DNA from: Lachnospiraceae bacterium
GTDB lineage: Bacteria; Bacillota; Clostridia; Lachnospirales; Lachnospiraceae
Length of the DNA: 64,000 bases
Direction of reading: 5' to 3'
Assembly: GCA_029067085.1 (NCBI GenBank)
Contig: JAIEFE010000013.1
Location: 124,001 to 188,000 of the forward strand
The translations under genes were made by a program, and so were the position numbers. The notes below the pieces were generated by a model. It was not told where the DNA came from and made no database searches. It saw nothing but the letters and a program-made list of their open reading frames with translations. This document shows positions 34,356 through 42,280 of this stretch, piece after piece. How positions within the stretch are numbered: position 1 is the stretch's first letter; the number at the start of each line of letters is the position of its first letter.

Positions 34356-35525
34356 ATGTTAGAAGAGTACCAGAGAGTGTACGCGGCGGTAGATCTGTCA
34401 GCAATCCTCTACAATATGGAGAAGATGCACGGAAACGTTGCTTCCGAAACGAAGTTGATGGGCGTGATCAAGACGGACGGATACGGTCACGGAGCCGTCC
34501 CCATCGGCAGAGAGCTTGAAGGACTTCCCTATGTGTTTGGCTTCGCGGTCGCGACGGCTGAGGAAGCGCTCACCCTGCGGAAGGCCGGGCTGAAAAAGCC
34601 GATTTTGATCCTGGGATATACTTTTCCCTACTGCTACGAGGAGATGATCGAGCAGGAAATCCGTCAGACAGTTTTCAGGCAGGATACGCTGGAAGCCCTA
34701 AACAGCTGTGCGAAAAAGCTTGGTAAAAAGGCAAAGCTGCATGTAAAAATAGACACGGGTATGAGCCGAGTGGGAATCCGACCGGACGGGGAGGGACTGT
34801 CTTTTATGAAAAAGGCCTGTAGCCTTCCGGGGATTGAGATCGAGGGAATCTTCACGCACTTTGCCAGAGCTGACGAGCAGGATAAGACGTCTGCAAGGGA
34901 GCAGCTTTCTGCATTTTGTTCTTTCGTGGAAGAGGCAGAAAAATTGACCGAAACAGTCATTCCAATAAAGCATTGTTCCAACAGCGCGGGAATTCTGGAA
35001 CTGCCGGAAGCAAATCTGTCTCTTGTGCGGGCGGGGATTACCTTATACGGACTGTCTCCTTCACAGGAGGTGCCAAAGGAGATATTATCTCTTCGTCCGG
35101 CGCTCTCCTTAAAGAGCCATTTAGTCTATGTGAAGGAGGTGGAGGCAGGGACGCCTGTAAGCTACGGCGGTACCTATGTTACAGATAAGAAGACGAGGAT
35201 CGCCACCGTGCCGGTTGGGTACGGGGACGGTTATCCAAGAAGCCTTTCCGGGAAGGGGTATGTCCTGATCAGAGGAAGGCGGGCTCCCATTCTAGGGAGA
35301 GTCTGTATGGATCAGTTTATGGTGGATGTGACAGCAATTCCTGAGGCGGCGGAAGGCGACGAAGTAACCCTGATCGGAAGGGATGGTACGGAGGAACTTA
35401 CCATGGAGGAGATGGGAGCACTCTCCGGTAGATTTAACTACGAACTTGCCTGTGATCTGGGGAAACGGATTCCTCGGATCTATTATAAGGATGGGAAAGT
35501 GTATACGACCGAAAAAGACTGGTAA
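34356..35525 (+). CDS. alr: Alanine racemase
   Basis: 389-residue PLP enzyme that interconverts L- and D-alanine for peptidoglycan. The PLP lysine is in VIKTDGYGHGAV near residue 38 (the common form is VKADAYGHG). The catalytic Tyr region is SYGGTYVTDKKTRIATVPVGY, followed by GDGYPR. GRVCMDQFMVDVT is the usual C-terminal signature. Length is standard. mazF follows 70 bases after the stop; alr-mazF linkage is also known in Bacillus, there with an antitoxin gene in between. Confidence 0.95.
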   Translation: MLEEYQRVYAAVDLSAILYNMEKMHGNVASETKLMGVIKTDGYGHGAVPIGRELEGLPYVFGFAVATAEEALTLRKAGLKKPILILGYTFPYCYEEMIEQEIRQTVFRQDTLEALNSCAKKLGKKAKLHVKIDTGMSRVGIRPDGEGLSFMKKACSLPGIEIEGIFTHFARADEQDKTSAREQLSAFCSFVEEAEKLTETVIPIKHCSNSAGILELPEANLSLVRAGITLYGLSPSQEVPKEILSLRPALSLKSHLVYVKEVEAGTPVSYGGTYVTDKKTRIATVPVGYGDGYPRSLSGKGYVLIRGRRAPILGRVCMDQFMVDVTAIPEAAEGDEVTLIGRDGTEELTMEEMGALSGRFNYELACDLGKRIPRIYYKDGKVYTTEKDW

Positions 35526-35595
35526 TACTATTGCCAGAACAAAGCACGGCCGCAGGACGGCAAGAGCTTAGTAAATGGCAAAGGAAGTGTTGGAA

Positions 35596-35937
35596 ATGAA
35601 AAGAGGAGATATCTATTACGCGGATCTTCGTCCGGTTGTCGGCTCGGAACAGGGAGGTGTGCGTCCGGTACTCATCATACAAAACGATGTGGGAAACCGT
35701 CACAGTCCGACAGTGATCTGTGCGGCGATCACATCAAAATTGAACAAAGCGAAGCTCCCTACCCACATTGAGTTGAGCGCAGGAAGATACGATATGGTGA
35801 AGGATTCCGTGATCCTGCTTGAACAACTTCGCACGATCGATAAACAGCGTCTGCGTGACAGAGTATGTCATCTGGATCCCGATATCATGCGGGCGGTGAA
35901 CAGGGGCCTTATGATCAGTCTGGAGCTGAGTACATAG
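35596..35937 (+). CDS. mazF: MazF/PemK family endoribonuclease toxin
   Basis: 113-residue MazF homologue very close to Bacillus NdoA. Shared segments are [49 protein letters not shown] and [17 protein letters not shown]. MazF cleaves mRNA at short motifs. The conserved Arg and Thr/Ser of the active site appear to be present. ATG 35596 with AAGGAAG nine bases upstream gives the family start; an ATG at 35575 adds seven residues without a good ribosome binding site. No MazE/NdoAI antitoxin gene lies in the 70 bases before it or just after it, which is unusual. Confidence 0.93.
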   Translation: MKRGDIYYADLRPVVGSEQGGVRPVLIIQNDVGNRHSPTVICAAITSKLNKAKLPTHIELSAGRYDMVKDSVILLEQLRTIDKQRLRDRVCHLDPDIMRAVNRGLMISLELST

Positions 35938-36025
35938 GATGAGGCACCGGATTTGACACAGAGGATAATACTTGCTATGATATTCGAGTATCGGCAGAGT
36001 CGGAACTTCTTCTTGATTGTTGAAG

Positions 36026-36156
36026 TTGTGCAAATAGCATAATCAACGCAGACACGCTTTCGCTCCATTCCAAACGCAGCGGTACTAGGCGCGAAAAAAC
36101 CTTGCCAAGTACCGGCGTTTTCCAAGGGTCTGCTTATGTTTATACTATTTGCACAA
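36026..36156 (+). repeat. 131-bp palindromic element, copy 2
   Basis: The gap 35938-36228 between mazF and the CNNM gene holds this imperfect palindrome. Outer arms TTGTGCAAATAG (36026-36037) and CTATTTGCACAA (36145-36156) pair perfectly. Further stems are CGCAGAC/GTCTGC, AACGC/GCGTT and GGTACT/AGTACC. The core order CGCAGACACGCT, TCGCT, TTCC, CGCAGCGGTAC, AGTACCGGCG matches the minus strand of 3112-3243, and the length is within one base. The outer arms of the two copies share no sequence. No open frame of note. Confidence 0.8.
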
Positions 36157-36228
36157 TTATGAAAGCATTGTGATGAAGTTTCGCACATGCCGTAAGTAAA
36201 CAAAGTAAAAAGGAGAAAAACAGAAAAT

Positions 36229-37683
36229 ATGGACGACGGAGGTTCGGGCAGTAGCGGCATCCTGTGGTTTGTCATCATGCTGGCACTTGAGATGATCTTT
36301 TACGGATTCAGCGCTGCCATGCAAAATCACAGGATCATCGAAAAAGAGGATAACGGTTCGAGCGGGGATGAGCCCCGGGAGGAGATGGGAAGGCAGAATA
36401 AAAAGCAGATCAGACTTTCCTATATGATGGAACATCATGCGGCTTACGCCACGGCGACACAGCTTGGTGTGGTGACGATCAATCTCCTGTTGGGCGCATT
36501 TATCCTGTATCGGTTGAGCGGATACCTGTTCTTTCTGGTATCGGATCAGGCGAACGCTTACATCGGCACGTTGTCAGGTATACAGCTTAAAGTGATCGTG
36601 CTGGCGGTGCCCATCGTGGTGACGATCCTCCTTCTGTACATAATTATGACCGTGGGTGTCATGGTGCCGAAAAAGGCGGCGGCAAAATATCCGGAACAGT
36701 GGATTTATGCGCTTATTACGCCATTTTATTACTATGTACGGATCATATCCCCTTTCAGCAGTCTGATCGCTGTCACATCACGCGGGTTACTGTATCTCTT
36801 AGGCGTACGGGATGCAGATGATAAGGAGGATGTGACGGAGGAGGAGATCCTCTCCATGGTGAGTGTCGGGCATGAGCAAGGTATCCTGCACGCGAACGAG
36901 GCGGAGATGATCACCAATATCTTTGAGTACGGCGACAAGGAAGCACGGGATATCATGATAAACCGCAACAACCTGATCGCCATAGACTGCACTATGACGC
37001 TGCAGGAGGCGGCGGCCTTCATTGTGGATGCACATAACAGCCGCTTTCCCGTATACGATGAGACGATAGACCACATCATTGGTATTCTGCACCTGAAGGA
37101 CGTGATGCGGATGCAGATGAACGAGAAGATGCGTACCCGCCCTATCGGTAAGATCAAAGGGCTTCTGCGGGAACCTCTTTTCATCACGGAAAACCGGAAG
37201 ATCAACGACCTCTTTCAGGTCATGCAGAAGGAGAAAATTCAGATGGTCATCGTCATCGATGAATATGGCCAGACAGCGGGACTTGTCGCGCTGGAGGATA
37301 TTCTTGAGGAAATCGTCGGCAACATTCAAGACGAGTATGACGAGGAGGCGACATATATCAGGGAGAACGGGACGGATCACTACGTGATCGAGGGTATGAT
37401 GCCTCTGGAGGAACTGGAGGAACAGCTTCAGATATCCTTTGAGAATGAACCCTTTGACACGGTGAACGGTTTTGTGATATCCAGACTTGAGCACATTCCC
37501 GAAGAGGGAGAAGATTTTGAATTTTCTTACGGGGGCTACACCTTCCGCATTCTGGAAGTGAAGGACCGCATGATCCAGAGTGTGTCAGCGATGCGCAATA
37601 AGGAAGAGGGCGCAAAGAAGGAAGCCACGGAAGATAAAAAGGAAGATGATACATTAAAAACGATAGAACAGAAGAAAGGATGA
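36229..37683 (+). CDS. CNNM/hemolysin-like protein with CBS pair
   Basis: 484-residue membrane protein of the DUF21-CBS-CorC_HlyC type (YrkA/CorB-like), linked in some bacteria to Mg2+ or Co2+ export. A hydrophobic N-terminal helix and further helices at about 80-190 form the DUF21 region. Tandem CBS domains follow (INRNNLIAIDCTMTLQEAAA, FPVYDETIDHIIGILHLKDV, then VIVIDEYGQTAGLVALEDILEEIVG). A C-terminal CorC domain (EGMMPLEELEEQL, DTVNGFVISRL) and an acidic/basic tail end it. The N-terminus carries an unusual glycine-rich start (MDDGGSGSSG). yebC starts six bases later. Confidence 0.85.
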   Translation: MDDGGSGSSGILWFVIMLALEMIFYGFSAAMQNHRIIEKEDNGSSGDEPREEMGRQNKKQIRLSYMMEHHAAYATATQLGVVTINLLLGAFILYRLSGYLFFLVSDQANAYIGTLSGIQLKVIVLAVPIVVTILLLYIIMTVGVMVPKKAAAKYPEQWIYALITPFYYYVRIISPFSSLIAVTSRGLLYLLGVRDADDKEDVTEEEILSMVSVGHEQGILHANEAEMITNIFEYGDKEARDIMINRNNLIAIDCTMTLQEAAAFIVDAHNSRFPVYDETIDHIIGILHLKDVMRMQMNEKMRTRPIGKIKGLLREPLFITENRKINDLFQVMQKEKIQMVIVIDEYGQTAGLVALEDILEEIVGNIQDEYDEEATYIRENGTDHYVIEGMMPLEELEEQLQISFENEPFDTVNGFVISRLEHIPEEGEDFEFSYGGYTFRILEVKDRMIQSVSAMRNKEEGAKKEATEDKKEDDTLKTIEQKKG

Positions 37684-37689
37684 GAGAAC

Positions 37690-38415
37690 ATGTCAGGACA
37701 TTCAAAATTTGCAAACATCAAGCATAAGAAGGAGAAAAACGATGCCGCCAAGGGCAAGATCTTTACCATCATCGGCAGAGAGATAGCCGTTGCGGTGAAG
37801 GACGGCGGTCCCGATCCTGCTAATAACTTTAAGCTTGCGCAGGTCATCGCCAAGGCAAAGGCCAACAATATGCCGAATGACACCATCGAACGCGGCATCA
37901 AAAAGGCGGCAGGCGAGGGCGGAAACGTGGATTATAAATATGTCACCTACGAGGGTTACGGTCCGAACGGCGTGGCTATTATTGTTGACGCTCTGACGGA
38001 CAATATCAATCGTACAGCCGCAAATGTAAGGAGCGCTTTTACCAAAGGGAACGGCAGCATCGGCACACAGGGCTGCGTGTCCTTCATGTTTGACAAAAAA
38101 GGTCTTATCATCGTCGATAAAGAAGAGTGTGAGATGGAGTCGGACGATCTGATGATGACCGCTCTGGATGCGGGTGCAGAGGATTTCTCAGAGGAGGAAG
38201 ACAGCTACGAGATCTACACCGATCCGGACCAGTGGAGCGAGGTGGACGAGGCCCTGAAAGCGGCAGGCATTGTGCCTGTTTCTTCCGAGGTGACCATGAT
38301 TCCCCAGAACTGGGTAGAGCTTACCGATGAGGGTGCGATCAAGAACCTGCAGAGGACGCTCGACCTTCTGGAAGAGGACGACGATGTGCAGGCAGTATAT
38401 CACAACTGGGACTGA
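37690..38415 (+). CDS. yebC: YebC/TACO1-family translation factor
   Basis: 241-residue cytosolic protein of the YebC/PmpR family. The start MSGHSKFANIKHKKEKNDAAKG is canonical, apart from Phe in place of the usual Trp, and is followed by KIFTIIGREIAVAVK and NNMPNDTIERGIKKAAGEG. Family members have been described as transcriptional regulators and, more recently, as factors relieving ribosome stalling. It lies six bases after the CNNM gene. Its stop codon (38413-38415) overlaps the first stem of the structured leader of the next gene. Confidence 0.92.
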   Translation: MSGHSKFANIKHKKEKNDAAKGKIFTIIGREIAVAVKDGGPDPANNFKLAQVIAKAKANNMPNDTIERGIKKAAGEGGNVDYKYVTYEGYGPNGVAIIVDALTDNINRTAANVRSAFTKGNGSIGTQGCVSFMFDKKGLIIVDKEECEMESDDLMMTALDAGAEDFSEEEDSYEIYTDPDQWSEVDEALKAAGIVPVSSEVTMIPQNWVELTDEGAIKNLQRTLDLLEEDDDVQAVYHNWD

Positions 38416-38507
38416 TTGAGAAGAGTTTCTAAAACTCAGCAGCAGAGGCTGCTTCGTTTAGAAATTCTATGTCTTGATCTGGAGAATGCCTAAAAACAGC
38501 ATTCTAC
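38414..38507 (+). ncRNA. Three-stem leader element, copy 1
   Basis: P1: GATTGAGA (38414-38421) with TCTTGATC (38472-38479), including two G-T pairs. P2: TTTCTAAA/TTTAGAAA and AGCAGC/GCTGCT with an AGAG loop (38426-38464). P3: AGAATGC/GCATTCT (38483-38505). The GTG start of the sulfhydrylase gene follows 20 bases later. Very similar to 46569-46662 upstream of folD, with compensatory changes in P1. Function unknown; a cis-regulatory RNA is the main hypothesis. Confidence 0.6.
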
Positions 38508-38525
38508 GCATGGAGGGTAAACATA

Positions 38526-39797
38526 GTGAAGAAAGAGACGATTTGTATACAATCGGGATGGAAGCCAAAAAACGGAGAACCGCGTGTGCTTCCGATCTAT
38601 CAGAGTACGACTTTTAAATACGAGGATTCCGAACAGATGGGAAGGCTCTTCGATCTGGAGGAGAGCGGTTACTTTTATACCAGACTGCAGAATCCGACAA
38701 ATGACTTTGTGGCGGCAAAGATCTGCGAACTGGAGGGTGGTGTGGCGGCCATGCTCACTTCCTCCGGACAGGCGGCAAACCATTATGCCGTCTTCAATAT
38801 CTGTGAGGCGGGCGATCATGTAGTGATGAGCTCCACAGTCTACGGCGGCAGCTTTAATCTGCTCACCTGTACCATGAAGAAGATGGGGATAGCGTGTACT
38901 GTGGTGGATCCCGACGCTTCTGTGGAGGAACTTGAAAAAGCTTTTCAGGATAACACAAAATGCGTGTTTGCGGAGACAATCGCGAACCCTGCGCTGGTGG
39001 TTCTTGATATCGAGAAATTTGCGAAGCTGGCGCACTCACATCATGTCCCGCTGATCGTGGATAATACCTTTGCTACGCCCATTAACTGTAATCCTTTTCA
39101 GTGGGGTGCTGACATTGTGACGCATTCCACCACGAAGTACATGGACGGACATGCTATGGCTGTTGGCGGCTGTATCGTGGATTCCGGCAATTTTGACTGG
39201 GCAGCTTATCCGGACAGGTATCCGGGGCTCTGTACGCCGGATGAGTCGTATCACGGCATCGTATACACGGAAAAATTCGGCAAGGCTGCCTATATCACTA
39301 AGGCGACCAGCCAGCTCATGCGGGACTTAGGATCCATCCAGTCACCGCAGAACGCATTTCTTCTGAATGTGGGGCTGGAAACGCTTCCCCTGAGGATGGA
39401 GAGACATTGTTATAACGCTTTAAAATGTGCGGAGTATCTGGAAGCGCACGAAAAGGTAGCGTGGGTGAATTATCCCGGACTCCCCGGAAATAAATACCAT
39501 GCGCTGGCTCAGAAATATATGCCGAAGGGTACCTGCGGTGTCATTTCTTTTGGTTTAAAGGGCGGCAGAGAGGCAGCTGCGAAGATGATGGATCACTTGA
39601 AACTTGCCGCTATCGTGACCCATGTTGCGGACGCACGTACGAGCGTCCTGCATCCGGCGAGCCATACACACAGACAGATGAACGACGAGCAGCTGAAGGA
39701 GGCGGGTGTCGCTCCCGACCTCATCAGACTCTCCGTTGGAATTGAACACATTGACGATATCATTGCGGATCTTGCGCAGGCAATCTCGGCTGTATAG
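38526..39797 (+). CDS. O-acetylhomoserine sulfhydrylase family enzyme
   Basis: 423-residue PLP enzyme of the Cys/Met metabolism family. LPIYQSTTFKYEDSEQMGRLF at the N-terminus, SGQAANHYAVFNI, PLIVDNTFATPINC and the PLP lysine in HSTTKYMDGHAMAVGG are clear. The length and the long C-terminal domain fit O-acetylhomoserine aminocarboxypropyltransferase (MetY-like), which makes homocysteine from O-acetylhomoserine and sulfide. Methionine gamma-lyase is the main alternative. GTG start with GGAGGG eight bases upstream. The structured leader at 38414-38507 suggests post-transcriptional control. Confidence 0.85.
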   Translation: MKKETICIQSGWKPKNGEPRVLPIYQSTTFKYEDSEQMGRLFDLEESGYFYTRLQNPTNDFVAAKICELEGGVAAMLTSSGQAANHYAVFNICEAGDHVVMSSTVYGGSFNLLTCTMKKMGIACTVVDPDASVEELEKAFQDNTKCVFAETIANPALVVLDIEKFAKLAHSHHVPLIVDNTFATPINCNPFQWGADIVTHSTTKYMDGHAMAVGGCIVDSGNFDWAAYPDRYPGLCTPDESYHGIVYTEKFGKAAYITKATSQLMRDLGSIQSPQNAFLLNVGLETLPLRMERHCYNALKCAEYLEAHEKVAWVNYPGLPGNKYHALAQKYMPKGTCGVISFGLKGGREAAAKMMDHLKLAAIVTHVADARTSVLHPASHTHRQMNDEQLKEAGVAPDLIRLSVGIEHIDDIIADLAQAISAV

Positions 39798-39820
39798 ACC
39801 GCACAGAAAAGGAAGAAGTT

Positions 39821-41302
39821 ATGACCTATCGGAAAACATGGTTCAGCTATGTGATCTGGATTCTCTATACGGGCCTTTGTGTGACGCTTTTAGCTTTTGC
39901 GGGCTATTCTGTCTATGGAATCTATGTGAAGGCAGCGCCTGCAAAGCTGGGCGCATTGCTTGTATTTCCTCTGCTTGTATGTATCTATCTGGCTCTCAAG
40001 CAGAGCGCTTTGGTCATCAGAAGAAGACGAAGCCTTTCCCTCCACAGTAAGCTGATGCTTGAGGCTTTCTGCGTATCCGTATCTTTTGTGTTCGGTTTTC
40101 TTGTAAGGCTTCGTATGTTTCGGGACGCTGAGATACTTCTTACGTCGGGTGATACGCTGTCCGGAGGATTTATGGAAAAGGCCCTTGTCCGGGCGGGAGA
40201 GAGCATCGAACCGATCGCCCACGGACTCAGTTATCTATATGTGCTTACGTTATCAGCCGTATTCTCTTTTTTAGGAAACAGTGTGAGCGCGGCAATGCTT
40301 CTTCAGATTGTGTTTGAGCTTCTTTCCATGCTTTTGGGATATCGGCTGATGAAGGCGACCGCAGGGAGGTTTGCTGCCTGCATGACCCTTCTTTTTCTGG
40401 CATTTTCTCCTGTGTTTGTGCAAAAGATAGCGGTGATCGATCCGGAATGTCTTTTCCTCGTTTTGTATCTGTTTGGCATATCGTCTGTGGTGTTTTACGG
40501 GAGAGCGGTACTGGCAGACAGGCCTGTGTGCAGAAATATTTTTGCGGCGATCCTTCCGGGAGCTGTGATCGGTATTCTATCCTATTTTGACCTGTCGGCG
40601 GTAACGATCCTCTTCTTTTTTGCAGTCCTCTTTGTGGGAAAAAGAGAAGATACGCAGTTGAGTGAAATCGGAAAAAACATCCTGCGCCTTTTCGTGACAA
40701 TTATGTCATGTTTTGCGGCTTTTTTTATGATAATCGGCGTGGATTCCGCTGCAAGCGGTGTTTCCCTGGAGAGAAGCCTGTATGTCTGGGCTTACCCTTA
40801 TCTGCAGATCGGAGGCACGATGATGCGTATGGGAGAGCTGTACGGGAATGTTCCGTTCTGCGCCATCCTCTTTTTGCCGGCCGCCTTTTTGGTGTTTGAA
40901 TTTTTCAGGAGCGGAAAAGAGCAGGATCACGCAATCTGGCTCTTTTTCTGCATGCTTTTTACACCCTTTCTTCTTTGGGAGGTCTGGACGGTTGACTTAT
41001 CCGGCCTGTCGCTCTTTTTCTGGAGCGCTGCTGCTGCCCTCGGTGTCAAAAACTGTCTGTTTGGCGGGGAGGCCGAGGTGGTACAGGCAAAGATCGAGGA
41101 GATTAATGCGGCTGCCGCGCCCATTCCTGTGTCAGCTGAGTCTGAGAAGACTGCTTCACCACAAAAGCCGCGCTTTCTCGAAAACCCGCTGCCGGTACCC
41201 AAAAAGCATGTCAAGAAAGAGATGGATTACGATTATCCCATAGCTTCGGAGATGATGCACTTTGATCTGGAATTGACTAATGAAGATGACTTTGCACTGT
41301 AA
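39821..41302 (+). CDS. Polytopic membrane protein, possibly GT-C type
   Basis: 493 residues with roughly ten to twelve hydrophobic helices between residues 10 and 420, then a soluble tail. An early charged loop (LRMFRDAEILLTSGDTLSGG) and the helix pattern recall GT-C membrane glycosyltransferases (ArnT/PMT-like), but I see no decisive motif. The tail has Pro/Ala-rich and basic segments and ends YPIASEMMHFDLELTNEDDFAL in two parts, an acidic end that looks conserved rather than random. It starts 23 bases after the sulfhydrylase stop and may be co-transcribed. Function unassigned. Confidence 0.65.
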   Translation: MTYRKTWFSYVIWILYTGLCVTLLAFAGYSVYGIYVKAAPAKLGALLVFPLLVCIYLALKQSALVIRRRRSLSLHSKLMLEAFCVSVSFVFGFLVRLRMFRDAEILLTSGDTLSGGFMEKALVRAGESIEPIAHGLSYLYVLTLSAVFSFLGNSVSAAMLLQIVFELLSMLLGYRLMKATAGRFAACMTLLFLAFSPVFVQKIAVIDPECLFLVLYLFGISSVVFYGRAVLADRPVCRNIFAAILPGAVIGILSYFDLSAVTILFFFAVLFVGKREDTQLSEIGKNILRLFVTIMSCFAAFFMIIGVDSAASGVSLERSLYVWAYPYLQIGGTMMRMGELYGNVPFCAILFLPAAFLVFEFFRSGKEQDHAIWLFFCMLFTPFLLWEVWTVDLSGLSLFFWSAAAALGVKNCLFGGEAEVVQAKIEEINAAAAPIPVSAESEKTASPQKPRFLENPLPVPKKHVKKEMDYDYPIASEMMHFDLELTNEDDFAL

Positions 41303-41346
41303 AACCGCATACGTTAAAACGTTACGGACAACATCGTCTGCATAGA

Positions 41347-41374
41347 TTTTTCCAAAACAGCGATACTAGGAGAG
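41347..41374 (+). repeat. Partial relative of the palindromic element core
   Basis: TTTTCCAAAACAGCGATACT followed by AGGAGAG resembles the core of copy 2 (TTCCAAACGCAGCGGTACTAGG, read in two parts) with a small deletion and a few changes. No arms are preserved, so it may be a decayed copy or coincidence. Confidence 0.35.
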
Positions 41375-41395
41375 AACCCACTTAAGGGTTCTTTT
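41373..41395 (+). terminator. Candidate terminator upstream of tepA
   Basis: AGAACCC (41373-41379) and GGGTTCT (41386-41392) pair over a six-base loop and are followed by TTTT. It probably ends the transcript of the polytopic membrane protein. Confidence 0.65.
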
Positions 41396-41425
41396 CATTA
41401 TGAAAAAACGGAGGTATGGCTTGTT

Positions 41426-42211
41426 ATGGGAAATCATAAAGACGATAAGGAAAAGGACGGACAAAGCAGGGACGACAGAGGTAAGGAAAAGAACGCGCAA
41501 AGCAGGGATGAGAACGGGAAGGAAAAAAAGCGGGAGAATGAGAAACAGAGGGATGAACGAATAGAAAAGTCAGGTCAGGTGATGTTGGATGAGAACCGGG
41601 AACACCACAAGATCCATCTGCTCACCATCATCGGCGAGGTGGAGGGGCATGATAATCTGAACAGTAACGCAAAGACTACCAAATATGAACACATCCTGCC
41701 ACAGCTTGCGGCTATTGAGGACAGCAGTGAAGTGGACGGCGTTTTGATTCTGTTAAATACCATGGGCGGCGACGTGGAGGCAGGACTTGCCATTGCAGAG
41801 ATGATCGCCTCCCTGAGTAAGCCTACTGTGTCTTTGGTGTTGGGCGGAAGCCATTCCATCGGGGTACCTATTGCAGTGAGTACAGACTACTCCTACATTG
41901 TACCGACGGGAACCATGGTGATCCATCCGGTGCGATTAAGCGGTATGGTGATCGGCGTACAGCAGACCTTCGACTATTTTAAGCAGATTCAGAACCGCAT
42001 CACGGGTTTTGTCTGCAGCCATTGCAGGATACCTAAGCCGAGACTCGAGGAGTTGATGATGGAAACGGGAATGCTCACAAAAGATGTCGGAACCGTACTG
42101 GTGGGGCGTGAGGCCGTGGAGGAGGGAATCATCTGTGAGGTGGGAGGCATCCGCGATGCTATCGCAAAACTGCATGATATGGTAGGTGAGAAAAAAGAAG
42201 GCACAAAATAA
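41426..42211 (+). CDS. tepA: TepA, ClpP-like translocation-enhancing protease
   Basis: 261-residue homologue of Bacillus TepA (YmfB), a ClpP-fold serine protease. The match runs from LLTIIGEVEGH through LLNTMGGDVEAGLAIAEMIA. The nucleophile Ser is in LGGSHSIGVPIAV and the catalytic His in MVIHPVRLSGMVIGV. The first 48 residues are an added, highly charged extension containing a direct repeat (QSRDDRGKEKN / QSRDENGKEKK). In Bacillus, tepA also lies next to spoIIIE, so the gene order is conserved. GGAGG is 11 bases before the ATG. Confidence 0.9.
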   Translation: MGNHKDDKEKDGQSRDDRGKEKNAQSRDENGKEKKRENEKQRDERIEKSGQVMLDENREHHKIHLLTIIGEVEGHDNLNSNAKTTKYEHILPQLAAIEDSSEVDGVLILLNTMGGDVEAGLAIAEMIASLSKPTVSLVLGGSHSIGVPIAVSTDYSYIVPTGTMVIHPVRLSGMVIGVQQTFDYFKQIQNRITGFVCSHCRIPKPRLEELMMETGMLTKDVGTVLVGREAVEEGIICEVGGIRDAIAKLHDMVGEKKEGTK

Positions 42212-42214
42212 GGG

Positions 42215-42243
42215 ATGACAAGCCAATAGGAAGATGCTATACT
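42215..42243 (+). promoter_or_regulatory. Promoter of ftsK/spoIIIE
   Basis: ATGACA (42215-42220), 17-base spacer ending in TGC, TATACT (42238-42243), an extended -10 form. It lies immediately after the tepA stop and 38 bases before the ATG. Confidence 0.7.
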
Positions 42244-42280
42244 AAAATAGATAAATTTTGGATATAGGCAGGAGGCAGTC

